From Nocardia vulneris (GTDB taxonomy: Bacteria > Actinomycetota > Actinomycetes > Mycobacteriales > Mycobacteriaceae), in contig NZ_BDCI01000042.1 of NCBI RefSeq assembly GCF_001613425.1, forward strand, positions 169,731 to 233,730: a stretch of DNA of 64,000 nucleotides. Direction: 5' to 3'. The stretch's first letter is position 1; the number at the start of each line of letters is the position of its first letter. Below the pieces are notes generated by a model. The model was not told the DNA's origin and made no database searches. It saw only the letters and a program-made list of their open reading frames with translations. Both the position numbers and the translations under genes were made by a program. This document shows, one piece after another, positions 43,604 to 51,819 of this stretch.

Positions 43604-43816
43604 GTGAGCGCCGAACGTGACGAGCTGCTGCGCCTGGTCCGTGAGATCCCGGATGAACAGGTGCCGGAGGTTCTCGCCGATGTGCGTAAACATCTCTATG
43701 CTGTGCCGTCCCCCACGTGGCCGCCGGACTGGTTCGGCAGCGCCGAAGGTGACGGCACCGCGTACGGCGCCAGAAGCGAGGAACTGCTGGGTGACGGCTT
43801 CGGCCAGTCCGCATGA
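43604..43816 (+). CDS. Antitoxin (VapB-like) of PIN-domain toxin
   Basis: A 70-residue acidic protein beginning MSAERDELLRLVREIPDEQVPEVLADVRKHL, like antitoxins paired with actinobacterial PIN toxins. The N-terminal helical part would dimerise, and the C-terminal DGFGQSA tail would fill the toxin groove. Start GTG 43604. The stop overlaps the toxin start (ATGA), the usual operon arrangement. Its partner is frameshifted, so it may be an orphan antitoxin. Confidence 0.72.
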   Translation: MSAERDELLRLVREIPDEQVPEVLADVRKHLYAVPSPTWPPDWFGSAEGDGTAYGARSEELLGDGFGQSA

Positions 43817-44233
43817 TCGTTTGCGATACCGGGCCACTCGTCACGGCTGCTTTTCAGAAGTGATCCCGACTATCACGCCTGTACTGAACTGTTCACGTCA
43901 CTCTTCCTCGCCAACCGACCTATCCTCATCCCGACACCGATCCTCGGTGAAGTCGGCTACCTCCTGGGTCGCCTGGCCGGTGCTAAAACCGAGGCAGGGT
44001 TTCTCCGATCCTTGGCTTCAGGGGTTTTCGCTCCGATCGCACCGGAGAGCGAGGACTATCAGCGGGCAGCGGAGTTAGTCGAGCAGTATGCAGACTTCCC
44101 GCTGGGAACGTGTGACGCGACGGTGATCGCTGTCGCCGAACGTCTCGGCATCACCGAGGTCGCCACTCTGGACAAACGACATTTCAGCGTCGTACGGCCA
44201 CGGCACATGGCGGCGTTGACATTGCTGCCGTGA
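43813..44233 (+). pseudogene. PIN-domain toxin (VapC-like), frameshifted
   Basis: From ATG 43813 the frame reads MIVCDTGPLVTAAFQK and stops at 43861. Shifting by one base at the TTTT run (43851-43854) restores a full PIN domain to the stop at 44233: RSDPDYHACTELF, GEVGYLLGRLAG, GTCDATVIAVAERLG and VATLDKRHFSVV. All acidic metal ligands are then present (D5, E of GEVGY, D of CDAT, D of LDKR). The toxin would be a magnesium-dependent RNase. A one-base insertion in a T run fits either slippage mutation or a sequencing error. Confidence 0.82.
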
Positions 44234-44304
44234 AATCCTGAACACAGTGGCCGGTCAGAGAGAGCGTGGCCGTAGCGCACTTCGCATGCGAACTGTTGCG
44301 GTAG

Positions 44305-44490
44305 CAACCTGGTCGACAGCGACGCATCGGGTTGGCCGCCGAACTGGCCGAGGACGCCGTACCGACCCGCCTCGACATAGCGCCCGAGATGGGACACGTG
44401 TGGCATCTGCTCGCCGGGCATATTCCGGCCGCGGACAAAGCTGTCGCCGACGCTGTCACGTTCGCCGAACAGCACCTCGCCGCGGCATGA
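44305..44490 (+). pseudogene. Alpha/beta-hydrolase (HSL/esterase-like) C-terminal remnant
   Basis: The open stretch reads LAAELAEDAVPTRLDIAPEM, then GHVWHLLAGHIPAADKAV and ends DAVTFAEQHLAAA. This is the end of an esterase of the HSL group, with the catalytic His in EMGHVWH. No start or upstream hydrolase domain precedes it (a stop lies at 44302). It is probably debris from deletion of a lipase/esterase gene. Confidence 0.6.
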
Positions 44491-44538
44491 ATCCGGCAGC
44501 AGCAGCACAACTGCCCTGCGGAAGTCTGCAATTCCGAG

Positions 44539-45450
44539 TCAGGCGTCGTAACGCGTGTCGAGGTCGGCGGTGTCGAAGGAGGCTTCGGCGAGTTCGGATT
44601 TGACTACGGCGAAGGCGGTGGATTGGTTGTAGCCGCGGCGGGCGAGCATGCCGACGAGGCGGCGGAGGGCTTTTTCCCGGTCGAGGGTGGTGGGGAGGGT
44701 GCGGAGTTTGCGGCGGACCAGGTCGCGGGCGCGGGATTCTTCGTCGTCGTCGGTGATGGCGTCCAGGGCGGGGGCGGCGTCGGCCGGGTCGACACCTTTG
44801 CGGCGAAGTTCTTGGGCGAGCGCCTGTTTGCCCTTGCCGGAGAAGGTGTGCCGGGAATGGACCCACTGTTCAGCGAAGGCGGCGTCGTCGATGAGGCCGA
44901 CCTCGGTGAGACGGTCCAGCGCGCGATCGGTGACGTCGGCGGTGTAGCCCTTGGCCGCCAGACGCTGAGCGAGTTCGGCACGGCTGCGGGCGCGGACGGC
45001 GAGCAGGCGCAGACACGCCTCTTTGGCCTGCTCGACCGTCCCGCCTGGCGGAGTCTGCTCCGTGGAGCGCGCACCCCGCTCGGATCCGGCCGCCACCGGA
45101 TCCGCCCATCGGCTTTCGGTACTTTCGGTATCAGCCGAATGGGAATCTGTGTGCGGGAACGCCTTCCGGCGTCCACGACGGGACGAGCCCGCGCGGGACC
45201 CGGTCGAACGCGCCCGCTGCGGATCGGGCGCGCTCGACCGAGTTCCCATGGTGTCCTGTTCGGCCGAACCACCTTCGGCCGACGGGACTCGTCCGGGTTC
45301 CTGTCCGCCGAGCCGAGATCCGACCGGATCGGTGGCGGCACCAGAGGCAGACAGGAGTTCTTGGAGCCGGCGCCGCATCTCCTGCACCGGTTCGGACCGC
45401 GACTCATCGGGCGCGGTCCGGCGCGGTCGGGGCGAGCGCCGGCCGTTCAT
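44539..45450 (-). CDS. recX: Regulatory protein RecX, with long N-terminal extension
   Basis: RecX binds and limits RecA filaments. The conserved helical repeats occupy residues about 140-300 (CLRLLAVRARSRAELAQRL, GYTADVTDRALDRLTEVGLI, LRRKGVDPADAAPALD, LARRGYNQSTAFAVVKSEL). Typical RecX is 150-180 residues; here 303, because about 135 residues of Ser/Arg/Pro-rich, probably disordered sequence precede the domain. An internal start would be possible (e.g. the Val/Met near the domain) but the whole frame is open. It starts four bases after the recA stop, so the two are co-transcribed. Confidence 0.93.
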   Translation of the reverse strand: MNGRRSPRPRRTAPDESRSEPVQEMRRRLQELLSASGAATDPVGSRLGGQEPGRVPSAEGGSAEQDTMGTRSSAPDPQRARSTGSRAGSSRRGRRKAFPHTDSHSADTESTESRWADPVAAGSERGARSTEQTPPGGTVEQAKEACLRLLAVRARSRAELAQRLAAKGYTADVTDRALDRLTEVGLIDDAAFAEQWVHSRHTFSGKGKQALAQELRRKGVDPADAAPALDAITDDDEESRARDLVRRKLRTLPTTLDREKALRRLVGMLARRGYNQSTAFAVVKSELAEASFDTADLDTRYDA

Positions 45451-45454
45451 CGGA

Positions 45455-46495
45455 TCAGAAATCGGCGGGAACCTCGGCGGCCGGGGCGCTCACATCGGCG
45501 CCGATGCCGAGCTTCTCCTTGATCTTCTTCTCGATCTCGTCCCGCACATCGGTGTTCTCCAGCAGGAACTTTCGGGCGTTCTCCTTGCCCTGGCCGAGCT
45601 GGTCGCCCTCGTAGGTGTACCAGGAGCCGGACTTGCGCACGAAGCCGTGCTCGACGCCCATGTCGATGAGCGAGCCTTCCTTGGAGATGCCCTGGCCGTA
45701 GAGGATGTCGAACTCGGCCTGCTTGAACGGCGGGCTGACCTTGTTCTTCACGACCTTGACGCGGGTACGGTTACCGACCGCGTCGGTGCCGTCCTTGAGC
45801 GTCTCGATGCGGCGCACGTCGAGGCGGACCGAGGCGTAGAACTTCAACGCCTTACCACCCGTGGTGGTTTCGGGCGAGCCGAACATGACGCCGATCTTCT
45901 CGCGCAGCTGGTTGATGAAGATCGCGGTGGTGTTGGAGTTGCTGAGCGCACCGGTCATCTTGCGCAGCGCCTGGCTCATCAGGCGGGCCTGCAGACCGAC
46001 GTGGCTGTCACCCATCTCGCCCTCGATCTCGGCGCGCGGCACCAGCGCGGCCACCGAGTCGATGACGATGATGTCGATAGCGCCGGACCGCACCAGCATG
46101 TCGGCGATTTCCAGCGCCTGCTCACCGGTGTCCGGCTGCGAGACGAGCAGCGCGTCGGTGTCGACACCCAGCTTCTTCGCGTATTCCGGGTCGAGCGCGT
46201 GCTCGGCGTCGATGAAGGCCGCGATGCCGCCCTGCGCCTGCGCGTTGGCCACCGCGTGCAGCGCGACCGTGGTCTTACCCGAGGATTCCGGCCCGTAGAC
46301 CTCGATGATGCGGCCGCGGGGCAGGCCGCCGATGCCGAGCGCGACATCCAGCGAGATGGAACCGGTGGGGATCACCGCGAGCGGCTGACGTACTTCTTCG
46401 CCGAGGCGCATGACCGCACCCTTGCCGAAGCTCTTCTCGACCTGAGCCAGTGCGAGTTCGAGCGCCTTGTCGCGGTCGTACGCCTGTGGTGCCAT
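45455..46495 (-). CDS. recA: RecA recombinase
   Basis: Strand-exchange ATPase and co-protease for LexA. 346 residues with Walker A GPESSGKT (about 67-74), Walker B IIVIDSVAAL, and L2 loop FINQLREKIGVMFGSPETTTGG. No intein interrupts it, unlike M. tuberculosis RecA. ATG 46495 is followed by MAPQAYDRDKALELAL. It carries two upstream promoter elements of different DNA-damage pathways and is followed by recX. Confidence 0.99.
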   Translation of the reverse strand: MAPQAYDRDKALELALAQVEKSFGKGAVMRLGEEVRQPLAVIPTGSISLDVALGIGGLPRGRIIEVYGPESSGKTTVALHAVANAQAQGGIAAFIDAEHALDPEYAKKLGVDTDALLVSQPDTGEQALEIADMLVRSGAIDIIVIDSVAALVPRAEIEGEMGDSHVGLQARLMSQALRKMTGALSNSNTTAIFINQLREKIGVMFGSPETTTGGKALKFYASVRLDVRRIETLKDGTDAVGNRTRVKVVKNKVSPPFKQAEFDILYGQGISKEGSLIDMGVEHGFVRKSGSWYTYEGDQLGQGKENARKFLLENTDVRDEIEKKIKEKLGIGADVSAPAAEVPADF

Positions 46496-46543
46496 GTCCT
46501 GATCCCCTTTTCGACGGGTAAGTCTCTGCTGTGGTTGGCGCCA

Positions 46544-46566
46544 ACATTAGAGGGCGGCACCGACAA
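46544..46566 (-). promoter_or_regulatory. PafBC/RecA-NDp-type promoter of recA
   Basis: On the minus strand TTGTCGGTG, eight bases, TAATGT. This matches the mycobacterial LexA-independent DNA-damage promoter pattern TTGTCRGTG-N8-TAnnnT. It lies about 50-70 bp upstream of the recA ATG. Confidence 0.85.
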
Positions 46567-46585
46567 GTTCTGGCGCCAAGGTTAG

Positions 46586-46601
46586 ACGAACAGATGTTCG
46601 A
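46586..46601 (-). promoter_or_regulatory. LexA (SOS) box of recA
   Basis: On the minus strand TCGAACATCTGTTCGT, one base from the mycobacterial consensus TCGAAC-N4-GTTCGA. It lies about 90-105 bp upstream of the recA start, upstream of the PafBC-type promoter, as in M. tuberculosis. Confidence 0.93.
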
Positions 46602-46663
46602 GTCAAGCGACGCGCCCGGCAACACGCGATCCGAGTTTTGTGTACTCGGCAAACGCGGCGCGA

Positions 46664-47710
46664 TCACCGCCCCGGCGCGACCCGGTCGCTGTCGAGCAGC
46701 GTCTGCGCCTGCTTCAGGACCCGCAGCGAGGGCGTGACCTCCAAGTCGGTGATGCCGTCCAGCGCGCCGAGCCGCTCGGTGATGTAGCGGTAGAGATGGG
46801 GCGTGTCCCGGCACAGGACGGACGCGAACAGGTTGGTCGGCCCGGTGGTCGCGGCCACGAAAACGATCTCCGGATGCGTCGCCATCGCCCGCCCCACCGC
46901 GTCCAGCTCGGCCGGGCGCACCCGCAGCCACAGGCCGCCGCGCACGGTGAACCCCATCCGTTCCACCGCGAAATCGAGATCGAAGTACAGCACGCCCGCC
47001 CGCTCCAGCTCGGCCATCCGGCGCGCGACTCGTGGTGCGGTCCAGCCGGTTTCGGCCGCGATCTGAGCGTAGGGCGCGCGTCCGTCCCGGCCGAGCAACG
47101 CGAGCATGGCCTCATCCTCGGCGGACAGGTCCACCGGCAGGTCCGGCCCGAACTCCTCGCCCAGGGAGCGCGCCGAGCCCGACGCGCAGCCCGATCGCTG
47201 CCCCAGCGCGCACAGCTGCGGCGCGGTGAACAGGTGACCGAAGCGCGGCCATTCCTCGTCGGCCGGGAACCGGTGCATCACCTCGTGCGCGGTCACCCCC
47301 AGCACCTGGCTCGCCTTCGGCAGCGTGTGCAGCAGCAGCGCGTCGCGCCGTTCGATCGAGCGCGGCCGGCTCACACACGTCACCTCGGAGCCGGTGGACA
47401 ACAGCGTCACCCAGCTCAGATCCGGGAATCTGGCCAGGGATTCGGCCAAGCGCAGCGCTTTGTCGGGCGTCGAGCGGATCCGCAGCACCCAGCGCGCGTG
47501 CCCGAGCGGCACCGCGTTCACCTGCCCCGAGACGTGCAGGATCCCCCGCTGGCGCAGCGCGCGATAGCGGCGCGCGACCGTCTGCTCGGAGACGTCGAGG
47601 AGGGCGCCGAGCTTGGCGAAGGGAATTCTGGCGTCGCACACCAGCGCGTGCACGATCTGCTTGTCGAGCACGTCGAGTACGGAGGATTCCACGGACCCAT
47701 CGGACTGCAT
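46664..47710 (-). CDS. Lrp/AsnC-family regulator with duplicated domain set
   Basis: A 348-residue protein, about twice a normal Lrp. Two HTHs are visible: LDKQIVHALVCDARIPFAKLG, then VSEQTVARRYRALRQRG (about 14-60), and EAMLALLGRDGRAPYAQIAAE, then TGWTAPRVARRMAELERAG (about 195-245). Each is followed by an effector-like beta region. The ATG lacks a ribosome site but a TAGATT box lies six bases before it, so a leaderless message is possible. It is divergent from the MFS gene (about 40-100 bp), whose control is the natural inference. Confidence 0.88.
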   Translation of the reverse strand: MQSDGSVESSVLDVLDKQIVHALVCDARIPFAKLGALLDVSEQTVARRYRALRQRGILHVSGQVNAVPLGHARWVLRIRSTPDKALRLAESLARFPDLSWVTLLSTGSEVTCVSRPRSIERRDALLLHTLPKASQVLGVTAHEVMHRFPADEEWPRFGHLFTAPQLCALGQRSGCASGSARSLGEEFGPDLPVDLSAEDEAMLALLGRDGRAPYAQIAAETGWTAPRVARRMAELERAGVLYFDLDFAVERMGFTVRGGLWLRVRPAELDAVGRAMATHPEIVFVAATTGPTNLFASVLCRDTPHLYRYITERLGALDGITDLEVTPSLRVLKQAQTLLDSDRVAPGR

Positions 47711-47808
47711 GGGAGGAATCTAACGCAAGTCCCCGCCCGGCTAGGTGGATGCGTTCGATTGCCGCACGCTTGGCGACGATATCGTTCGATTCCGCCATGG
47801 AGGCTCCT

Positions 47809-49218
47809 GTGAGGAAATGGCTCCCCCTGTTCGCCGCGTGTCTCGGCACGTTCATGTTGCTCATCGACGTCACGATCGTGAACGTCGCACTGCCCGACAT
47901 CGCCGTCGATCTGCGCGCCGGGCTGTCCAGCCTGCAGTGGGTGGTGGACGGGTACGCGCTGGCGCTGGCCGCGCTGCTGCTCGTGCTCGGCTCGCTCGCC
48001 GACCGGGTCGGCGCGAAACGCGCCTACCTCGCCGGGCTCGTCCTGTTCGCCGTGGCCTCCCTCGGCTGCGGTATCGCCGGTACCGCGACGAATCTCATTG
48101 CAGGAAGGGTACTTCAGGGCGTCGGCGGCGCGGCCATGTTCGCGACCACGCTGTCGCTGCTGCACGCCACCTACACCGGGCGCGACCGCGGTATCGCGTT
48201 CAGCATCTGGGGCGCGGTGACCGGCGCCGCGGCCGGTATCGGCGTGGTGCTCGGCGGCGTGCTGACCGACCTGTTGTCCTGGCGCTGGATCTTCTTCGTC
48301 AACCTGCCGATCGCGGTGGTCGCTATCACGTTGACCGCCACGGTGTTTCCGGCCTCGGCCCGCCGCGGTGATCGCGCGGTCGACGTACCGGGCATGCTCA
48401 CGTTCGCCACCGCCGCGACGGCACTCACCTACGGGGTGATCCGCGGCGGCGAGCACGGCTGGTCGGACGGTCTCGCCGTGCTCGCGCTGGTACTGGGCGT
48501 CGCGGCGCTCGCGGGTTTCGGGCTCGTCGAATCCCGCAGCACCGCACCGATGTTCCCCTTGGCCCTGCTGGGCAATCGCGTCTTCGGGGCGACATTGCTC
48601 GGGGCGAGTGGGCAGACCTTCGCGGCTTTCGCGTGCACGCCCCTGGTGTCGCTCTGGCTGCAACAGCAGTTGCGGATGACGCCGCTGCACGCGGGACTGG
48701 CCCTGTTGCCGATGGCCGCGACCGCTTTTCTGGTCGCCGCGGTGTTCGGCCGCTTCCTGCACGACGTCGAGCCGAAGTGGACGATCGGCGCCGGGCTGGT
48801 GGTGATCGGCGCGGGGACCGGGCTGCTCACCTTGATCGGGCCCGGGTCATCTTGGCCCGCACTGATTCCCGGCTTCGTGGTGCTCGGCGTCGGCGTCGGC
48901 ATCAACGCGCCCGCGCTCGTCTCCGTGGGTATGGCCGCGGTGCCGCCGCAGCAGGGCGGTACGGCGGCGGGCGCGGTGAACACCGCCCGCCAGCTCGGCC
49001 TCGCCCTCGGAGTCGCCGTGCTGGGCACGGTGTTCCGCGGCGTCGCGGGACCGGCGCAGCCGCTGTCGTTGTCCCGGTTCGTCGCGGGCCTCGACGCCGC
49101 GTTCGTGGTGGCCGCGGGCGTCGGCCTGGCCTTCGGAACGGCCGCCTTCGTCCTCTTCCACCGGGCGCGGACCGCCGCCACCTCCGGCGCACCGGATCGG
49201 GAAGCGGTCGCCGCCTGA
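47809..49218 (+). CDS. MFS transporter, DHA2 family, 14 TM
   Basis: Predicted multidrug or metabolite exporter, 469 residues. TM1 holds FAACLGTFMLLIDVTIVNVALPDIA; motif A is GSLADRVGAKRAYLAG; a motif C-like GAVTGAAAGIGVVLGGVL follows. GTG 47809 is preferred (GGAGG five bases upstream); ATG 47797 and 47749 are in-frame alternatives. It is divergent from an Lrp-type regulator that likely controls it. In mycobacteria no such pair separates recA from the DUF3046 gene, so it belongs to the accessory insert here. Confidence 0.9.
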   Translation: MRKWLPLFAACLGTFMLLIDVTIVNVALPDIAVDLRAGLSSLQWVVDGYALALAALLLVLGSLADRVGAKRAYLAGLVLFAVASLGCGIAGTATNLIAGRVLQGVGGAAMFATTLSLLHATYTGRDRGIAFSIWGAVTGAAAGIGVVLGGVLTDLLSWRWIFFVNLPIAVVAITLTATVFPASARRGDRAVDVPGMLTFATAATALTYGVIRGGEHGWSDGLAVLALVLGVAALAGFGLVESRSTAPMFPLALLGNRVFGATLLGASGQTFAAFACTPLVSLWLQQQLRMTPLHAGLALLPMAATAFLVAAVFGRFLHDVEPKWTIGAGLVVIGAGTGLLTLIGPGSSWPALIPGFVVLGVGVGINAPALVSVGMAAVPPQQGGTAAGAVNTARQLGLALGVAVLGTVFRGVAGPAQPLSLSRFVAGLDAAFVVAAGVGLAFGTAAFVLFHRARTAATSGAPDREAVAA

Positions 49219-49266
49219 CGGTTTCGCGCGGATGCCGCCGTCCCGGCCGGGACGGCGGCACGGTCG

Positions 49267-49716
49267 TCACTGTTGCGGGAGCACCGAGGTGTCGCCCGCG
49301 GGGCGGGGCCCGTGGATGCGGCGATCGGATTCGGCGATGGCGACATCGTTGATGCTGGCTTCACGACGCGACATCAACCCCTCCGGGGTGAACTCCCACT
49401 GTTCGTTGCCGTAACTGCGCCACCACCGGCCGGATTCGTCGTGCCATTCGTATTGGAAGCGCACCGCGATACGGTTGCCTTCGAACGCCCAGAGATCTTT
49501 GCGCAGGGCGTAGCCGTTCTCCACCGACCATTTGCGGGTGAGGAATTCGACGATGGCGGCACGGCCGGTGAAGAACTCGTCGCGGTTACGCCACACCGAA
49601 TCCTCGGTGTAGGCCGCGGCCACCCGCTCCGGATCGCGGGTGTTCCAAGCGTTCTCGGCGGCCAGCACCTTCGCCTTGGCGGATTCGAGATCGAAGGGAG
49701 GCAGTGGGGGTCGCAT
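49267..49716 (-). CDS. NTF2-like protein (DUF1348)
   Basis: A 149-residue single-domain protein with the SnoaL/NTF2-like fold: KVLAAENAWNTRDPERVAAAYTEDSVWRNRDEF, then RFQYEWHDESGRWWRSYGNEQWEF and GLMSRREASINDVAI. DUF1348 proteins are small cone-shaped domains of unclear substrate. ATG 49716 follows AGGAAA. It is the last gene of a three-gene operon with a PNPOx-like protein (15 bp upstream) and a VOC protein. Confidence 0.88.
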   Translation of the reverse strand: MRPPLPPFDLESAKAKVLAAENAWNTRDPERVAAAYTEDSVWRNRDEFFTGRAAIVEFLTRKWSVENGYALRKDLWAFEGNRIAVRFQYEWHDESGRWWRSYGNEQWEFTPEGLMSRREASINDVAIAESDRRIHGPRPAGDTSVLPQQ

Positions 49717-49730
49717 GGACGTTTCCTTTC

Positions 49731-50612
49731 TCAGGGGTTGGCCGGGGACAGTTCCGGCGCGGTCCACCGGAGCGGGCCGGCCGGGTGGTCGACCACCTCG
49801 GTGAGGGTGAAGTCGATCGAGCATTGCGCGCCGGGCGCGGAAGTCCGCGGCGCCCAGACCAATTCGGCGGTGCCGGTGAGCTGGAGCGCCCCGCCGGTGG
49901 CCCAGTTCGGGACGAGCAGCCCGCAGCGCGGATTGACCTCGATATTGCCGAGCGTCATGAACATCGAGTTGCCGCGATAGTCGGGCCAGCGCAGCCGGGT
50001 CGGGGAAAGCACCTCCAGGAAGCCGGGATTGCCGCCGCGGTGCGAGGCGTCGGCGTTTCCGTCGGCGTCGGCGGTGGCGGTGAAGAACGCGTCGGCCGCC
50101 GTGATCGCCGCCCGCTGTCGCGCATCGAGTGCCGTGCTGTGGCGCGGCGACTGCGCCGCCCCCGGCTGGTAAGACTCGATCTCTCGGCGGGATATGTACT
50201 TCGGGCAATTGGAGTAGACCTGGTCGGTCACGATCCGCAGGCCCGCACCGTCCGGAGTGACCGTGCCGTTGACGCGCATCCGCCTGCGCCGCTGCGGTTG
50301 CAGGGCGATCATGCCGATCCGCGCGACGCCGGTCAGCGTGTCCCGCAACGGATCCCCGGCCGCGGGCCGCGCCGCGACGGTGATCGTGCCCGCGTCCACG
50401 GCGTGGATGAAGCCGGGCGGGCCGACCAGCTCGCTCGCCCACAACCTGCCCGCCGCGTCCGCGGCGGCGATCACCAGCATCGGCTGCTCGGCGAGGAAAG
50501 CCGCGGCGACGGCCGGGATGTCGGCTCGGATCATCCGGCCGACCCGTCCGGCGATCTCCGCCTGGCCCATCCGCTGCTGCACGGCCAGCTCACCGGAGTG
50601 GAAGGGGGCCAT
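49731..50612 (-). CDS. Pyridoxamine 5'-phosphate oxidase-like FMN-binding protein
   Basis: A 293-residue protein with two split-barrel halves. MLVIAAADAAGRLWASELVGPPGF and the later FLEVLSPTRLRWPDYRGNSMFMTLGNIEVNPRCGLL stretch match the PNPOx-like/general-stress flavoprotein group, where the second half commonly holds the RGNS and NxxxNPRxGLL substructures. It probably binds FMN or F420 and reduces or oxidises a small molecule. ATG 50612 has AGGAG eight bases upstream. Middle gene of the operon. Confidence 0.85.
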   Translation of the reverse strand: MAPFHSGELAVQQRMGQAEIAGRVGRMIRADIPAVAAAFLAEQPMLVIAAADAAGRLWASELVGPPGFIHAVDAGTITVAARPAAGDPLRDTLTGVARIGMIALQPQRRRRMRVNGTVTPDGAGLRIVTDQVYSNCPKYISRREIESYQPGAAQSPRHSTALDARQRAAITAADAFFTATADADGNADASHRGGNPGFLEVLSPTRLRWPDYRGNSMFMTLGNIEVNPRCGLLVPNWATGGALQLTGTAELVWAPRTSAPGAQCSIDFTLTEVVDHPAGPLRWTAPELSPANP

Positions 50613-50683
50613 CGCATTACTCCTGTCCGAGAGGTACCGCGACGGGCGGAACTGCCCGTCGCGGCGTGCAACGGTCTTGCGGC

Positions 50684-51145
50684 TCAGAAGAATCCGCAGG
50701 TGGGTGCGGAACCGGTCGGCGCGGGTGCGCATTCGGCACCGGCGGGCGCGTAGACCTCGAGCCGGATGCCGTCGGGGTCGGTGAAGAAGATGCCGCCCGA
50801 GCTCGCGCCCTCGCTGTGCGCGACGACGCCGTCGTGCGCGAACGACACCGAGCGCTCGCGCAGCACCGCCTCGACCGCCCGTACCTGGTCCATAGTGTCC
50901 ACTTGAAACGAAAGATGATGCAGGCCGGGCGTTTCGGTAGCGAACTCGCCGGTGCTCTGCTCCCACAGGGTCACCATCACCTTGCCGTCGATCCCCAGGA
51001 AGGCCCACTTGCGGTCGTCGCCGGTACTCGCGGCCACCTGATCGAAACCCAGTGCGCTGCGGTAGAAGTCGACCGAACGTGCCAGATCGGCGACGTTGAG
51101 CCCGATATGCCCGGTGACGAGCGTGGGTGCGGCGACTGCGGTCAT
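50684..51145 (-). CDS. VOC-superfamily (glyoxalase/dioxygenase) protein
   Basis: A 153-residue metalloprotein-like domain of paired beta-alpha-beta-beta-beta units. GHIGLNVADLARSVDFYRSALGF, LHHLSFQVD and IFFTDPDGIRLEVYAP supply the usual His/His/Glu metal ligands. It could be a glyoxalase, fosfomycin-type thiol transferase or extradiol dioxygenase; context does not decide. First gene of the operon, divergent from a CGNR regulator, with a palindrome in between. A GAGGA-like site precedes ATG 51145. Confidence 0.9.
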   Translation of the reverse strand: MTAVAAPTLVTGHIGLNVADLARSVDFYRSALGFDQVAASTGDDRKWAFLGIDGKVMVTLWEQSTGEFATETPGLHHLSFQVDTMDQVRAVEAVLRERSVSFAHDGVVAHSEGASSGGIFFTDPDGIRLEVYAPAGAECAPAPTGSAPTCGFF

Positions 51146-51187
51146 ATGTTCCTCCTCTAACCGGCCAAACCGTCTTTATCAGTTTGA

Positions 51188-51206
51188 CTGGTTAGAACAT
51201 AACCAG
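51188..51206. promoter_or_regulatory. Perfect palindrome in divergent VOC/CGNR promoter region
   Basis: CTGGTTAGAACATAACCAG: 7-bp arms around a 5-bp spacer. A related half-site CTAACCGG lies nearby at about 51157. Likely an operator for the CGNR regulator or another repressor of the VOC operon. Confidence 0.65.
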
Positions 51207-51298
51207 CGCAGGACTCGCCGTCAACTAGTAAAAAGTAGATAGACAGTTAGAATGACACTGACGCCCTGACCGACCGCAGGAGGTGGATACCCTCAGTC

Positions 51299-51817
51299 AT
51301 GCACGATCCCCGCCCCCACCTCGGCGAACCGCTGGCCCTCGATCTGCTGGACACGCGGTGGAACAAGCACGGACAGCTGCAGGACCTGCTCACCGACGTG
51401 ACCGGTCTGGCCATCTGGCTGTCCTCGGCCGGGCTGACCGAACGGGCGCAAGCCGACGAGGCGACCCGCGCCGCGACCCTGGCGGCACGCGCCGCCATCT
51501 ACGACGTCGTCCGGCACGCCACGCACGACGCGCTGAACGAGGTACTCGACCACGGCCGCATCCGGCGCACCCTCACCGACACCGGCCCCGCGGAGGTCGT
51601 CGACGTGCCCGATCCGGCCTGGCTACCCGCCTGGCTCGCGGCCGACAACCTGCTGCGGCTACTCGCCGACGCGCCGGACCGCATCCGGCAGTGCGCGCAT
51701 GCCGACTGCGTGCTGTTCTTCTTCGACACCTCGAAGAACGGCACCCGCCGCTGGCATTCGATGGCGACCTGCGGCAACCGCACCAAAGCGGCGCGGCACT
51801 ACGCGAAAAAGACCTGA
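51299..51817 (+). CDS. CGNR zinc-finger transcriptional regulator
   Basis: A 172-residue member of the ABATE/CGNR family. The N-terminal ABATE-like domain (LALDLLDTRWNKHGQLQDLL and following) is thought to sense a ligand. The C-terminal CGNR zinc finger (about 135-170) has CAHADC, WHSMATCGNRTKAARHY and a basic tail for DNA binding. It is divergent from the VOC-PNPOx-DUF1348 operon, over a perfect 19-bp palindrome, so it probably controls that operon. ATG 51299; no strong ribosome site. Confidence 0.93.
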   Translation: MHDPRPHLGEPLALDLLDTRWNKHGQLQDLLTDVTGLAIWLSSAGLTERAQADEATRAATLAARAAIYDVVRHATHDALNEVLDHGRIRRTLTDTGPAEVVDVPDPAWLPAWLAADNLLRLLADAPDRIRQCAHADCVLFFFDTSKNGTRRWHSMATCGNRTKAARHYAKKT

Positions 51818-51819
51818 CC

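Noticed and set aside
43431..43844. N-terminal extension of the zinc-ribbon protein
   Set aside because: The upstream open sequence is Arg/His/Pro-rich and antisense to the vapB gene; the ATG at 43430 starts the protein-like part.
45455..46495. Intein in RecA
   Set aside because: Length (346 aa) and uninterrupted motifs show no insertion.
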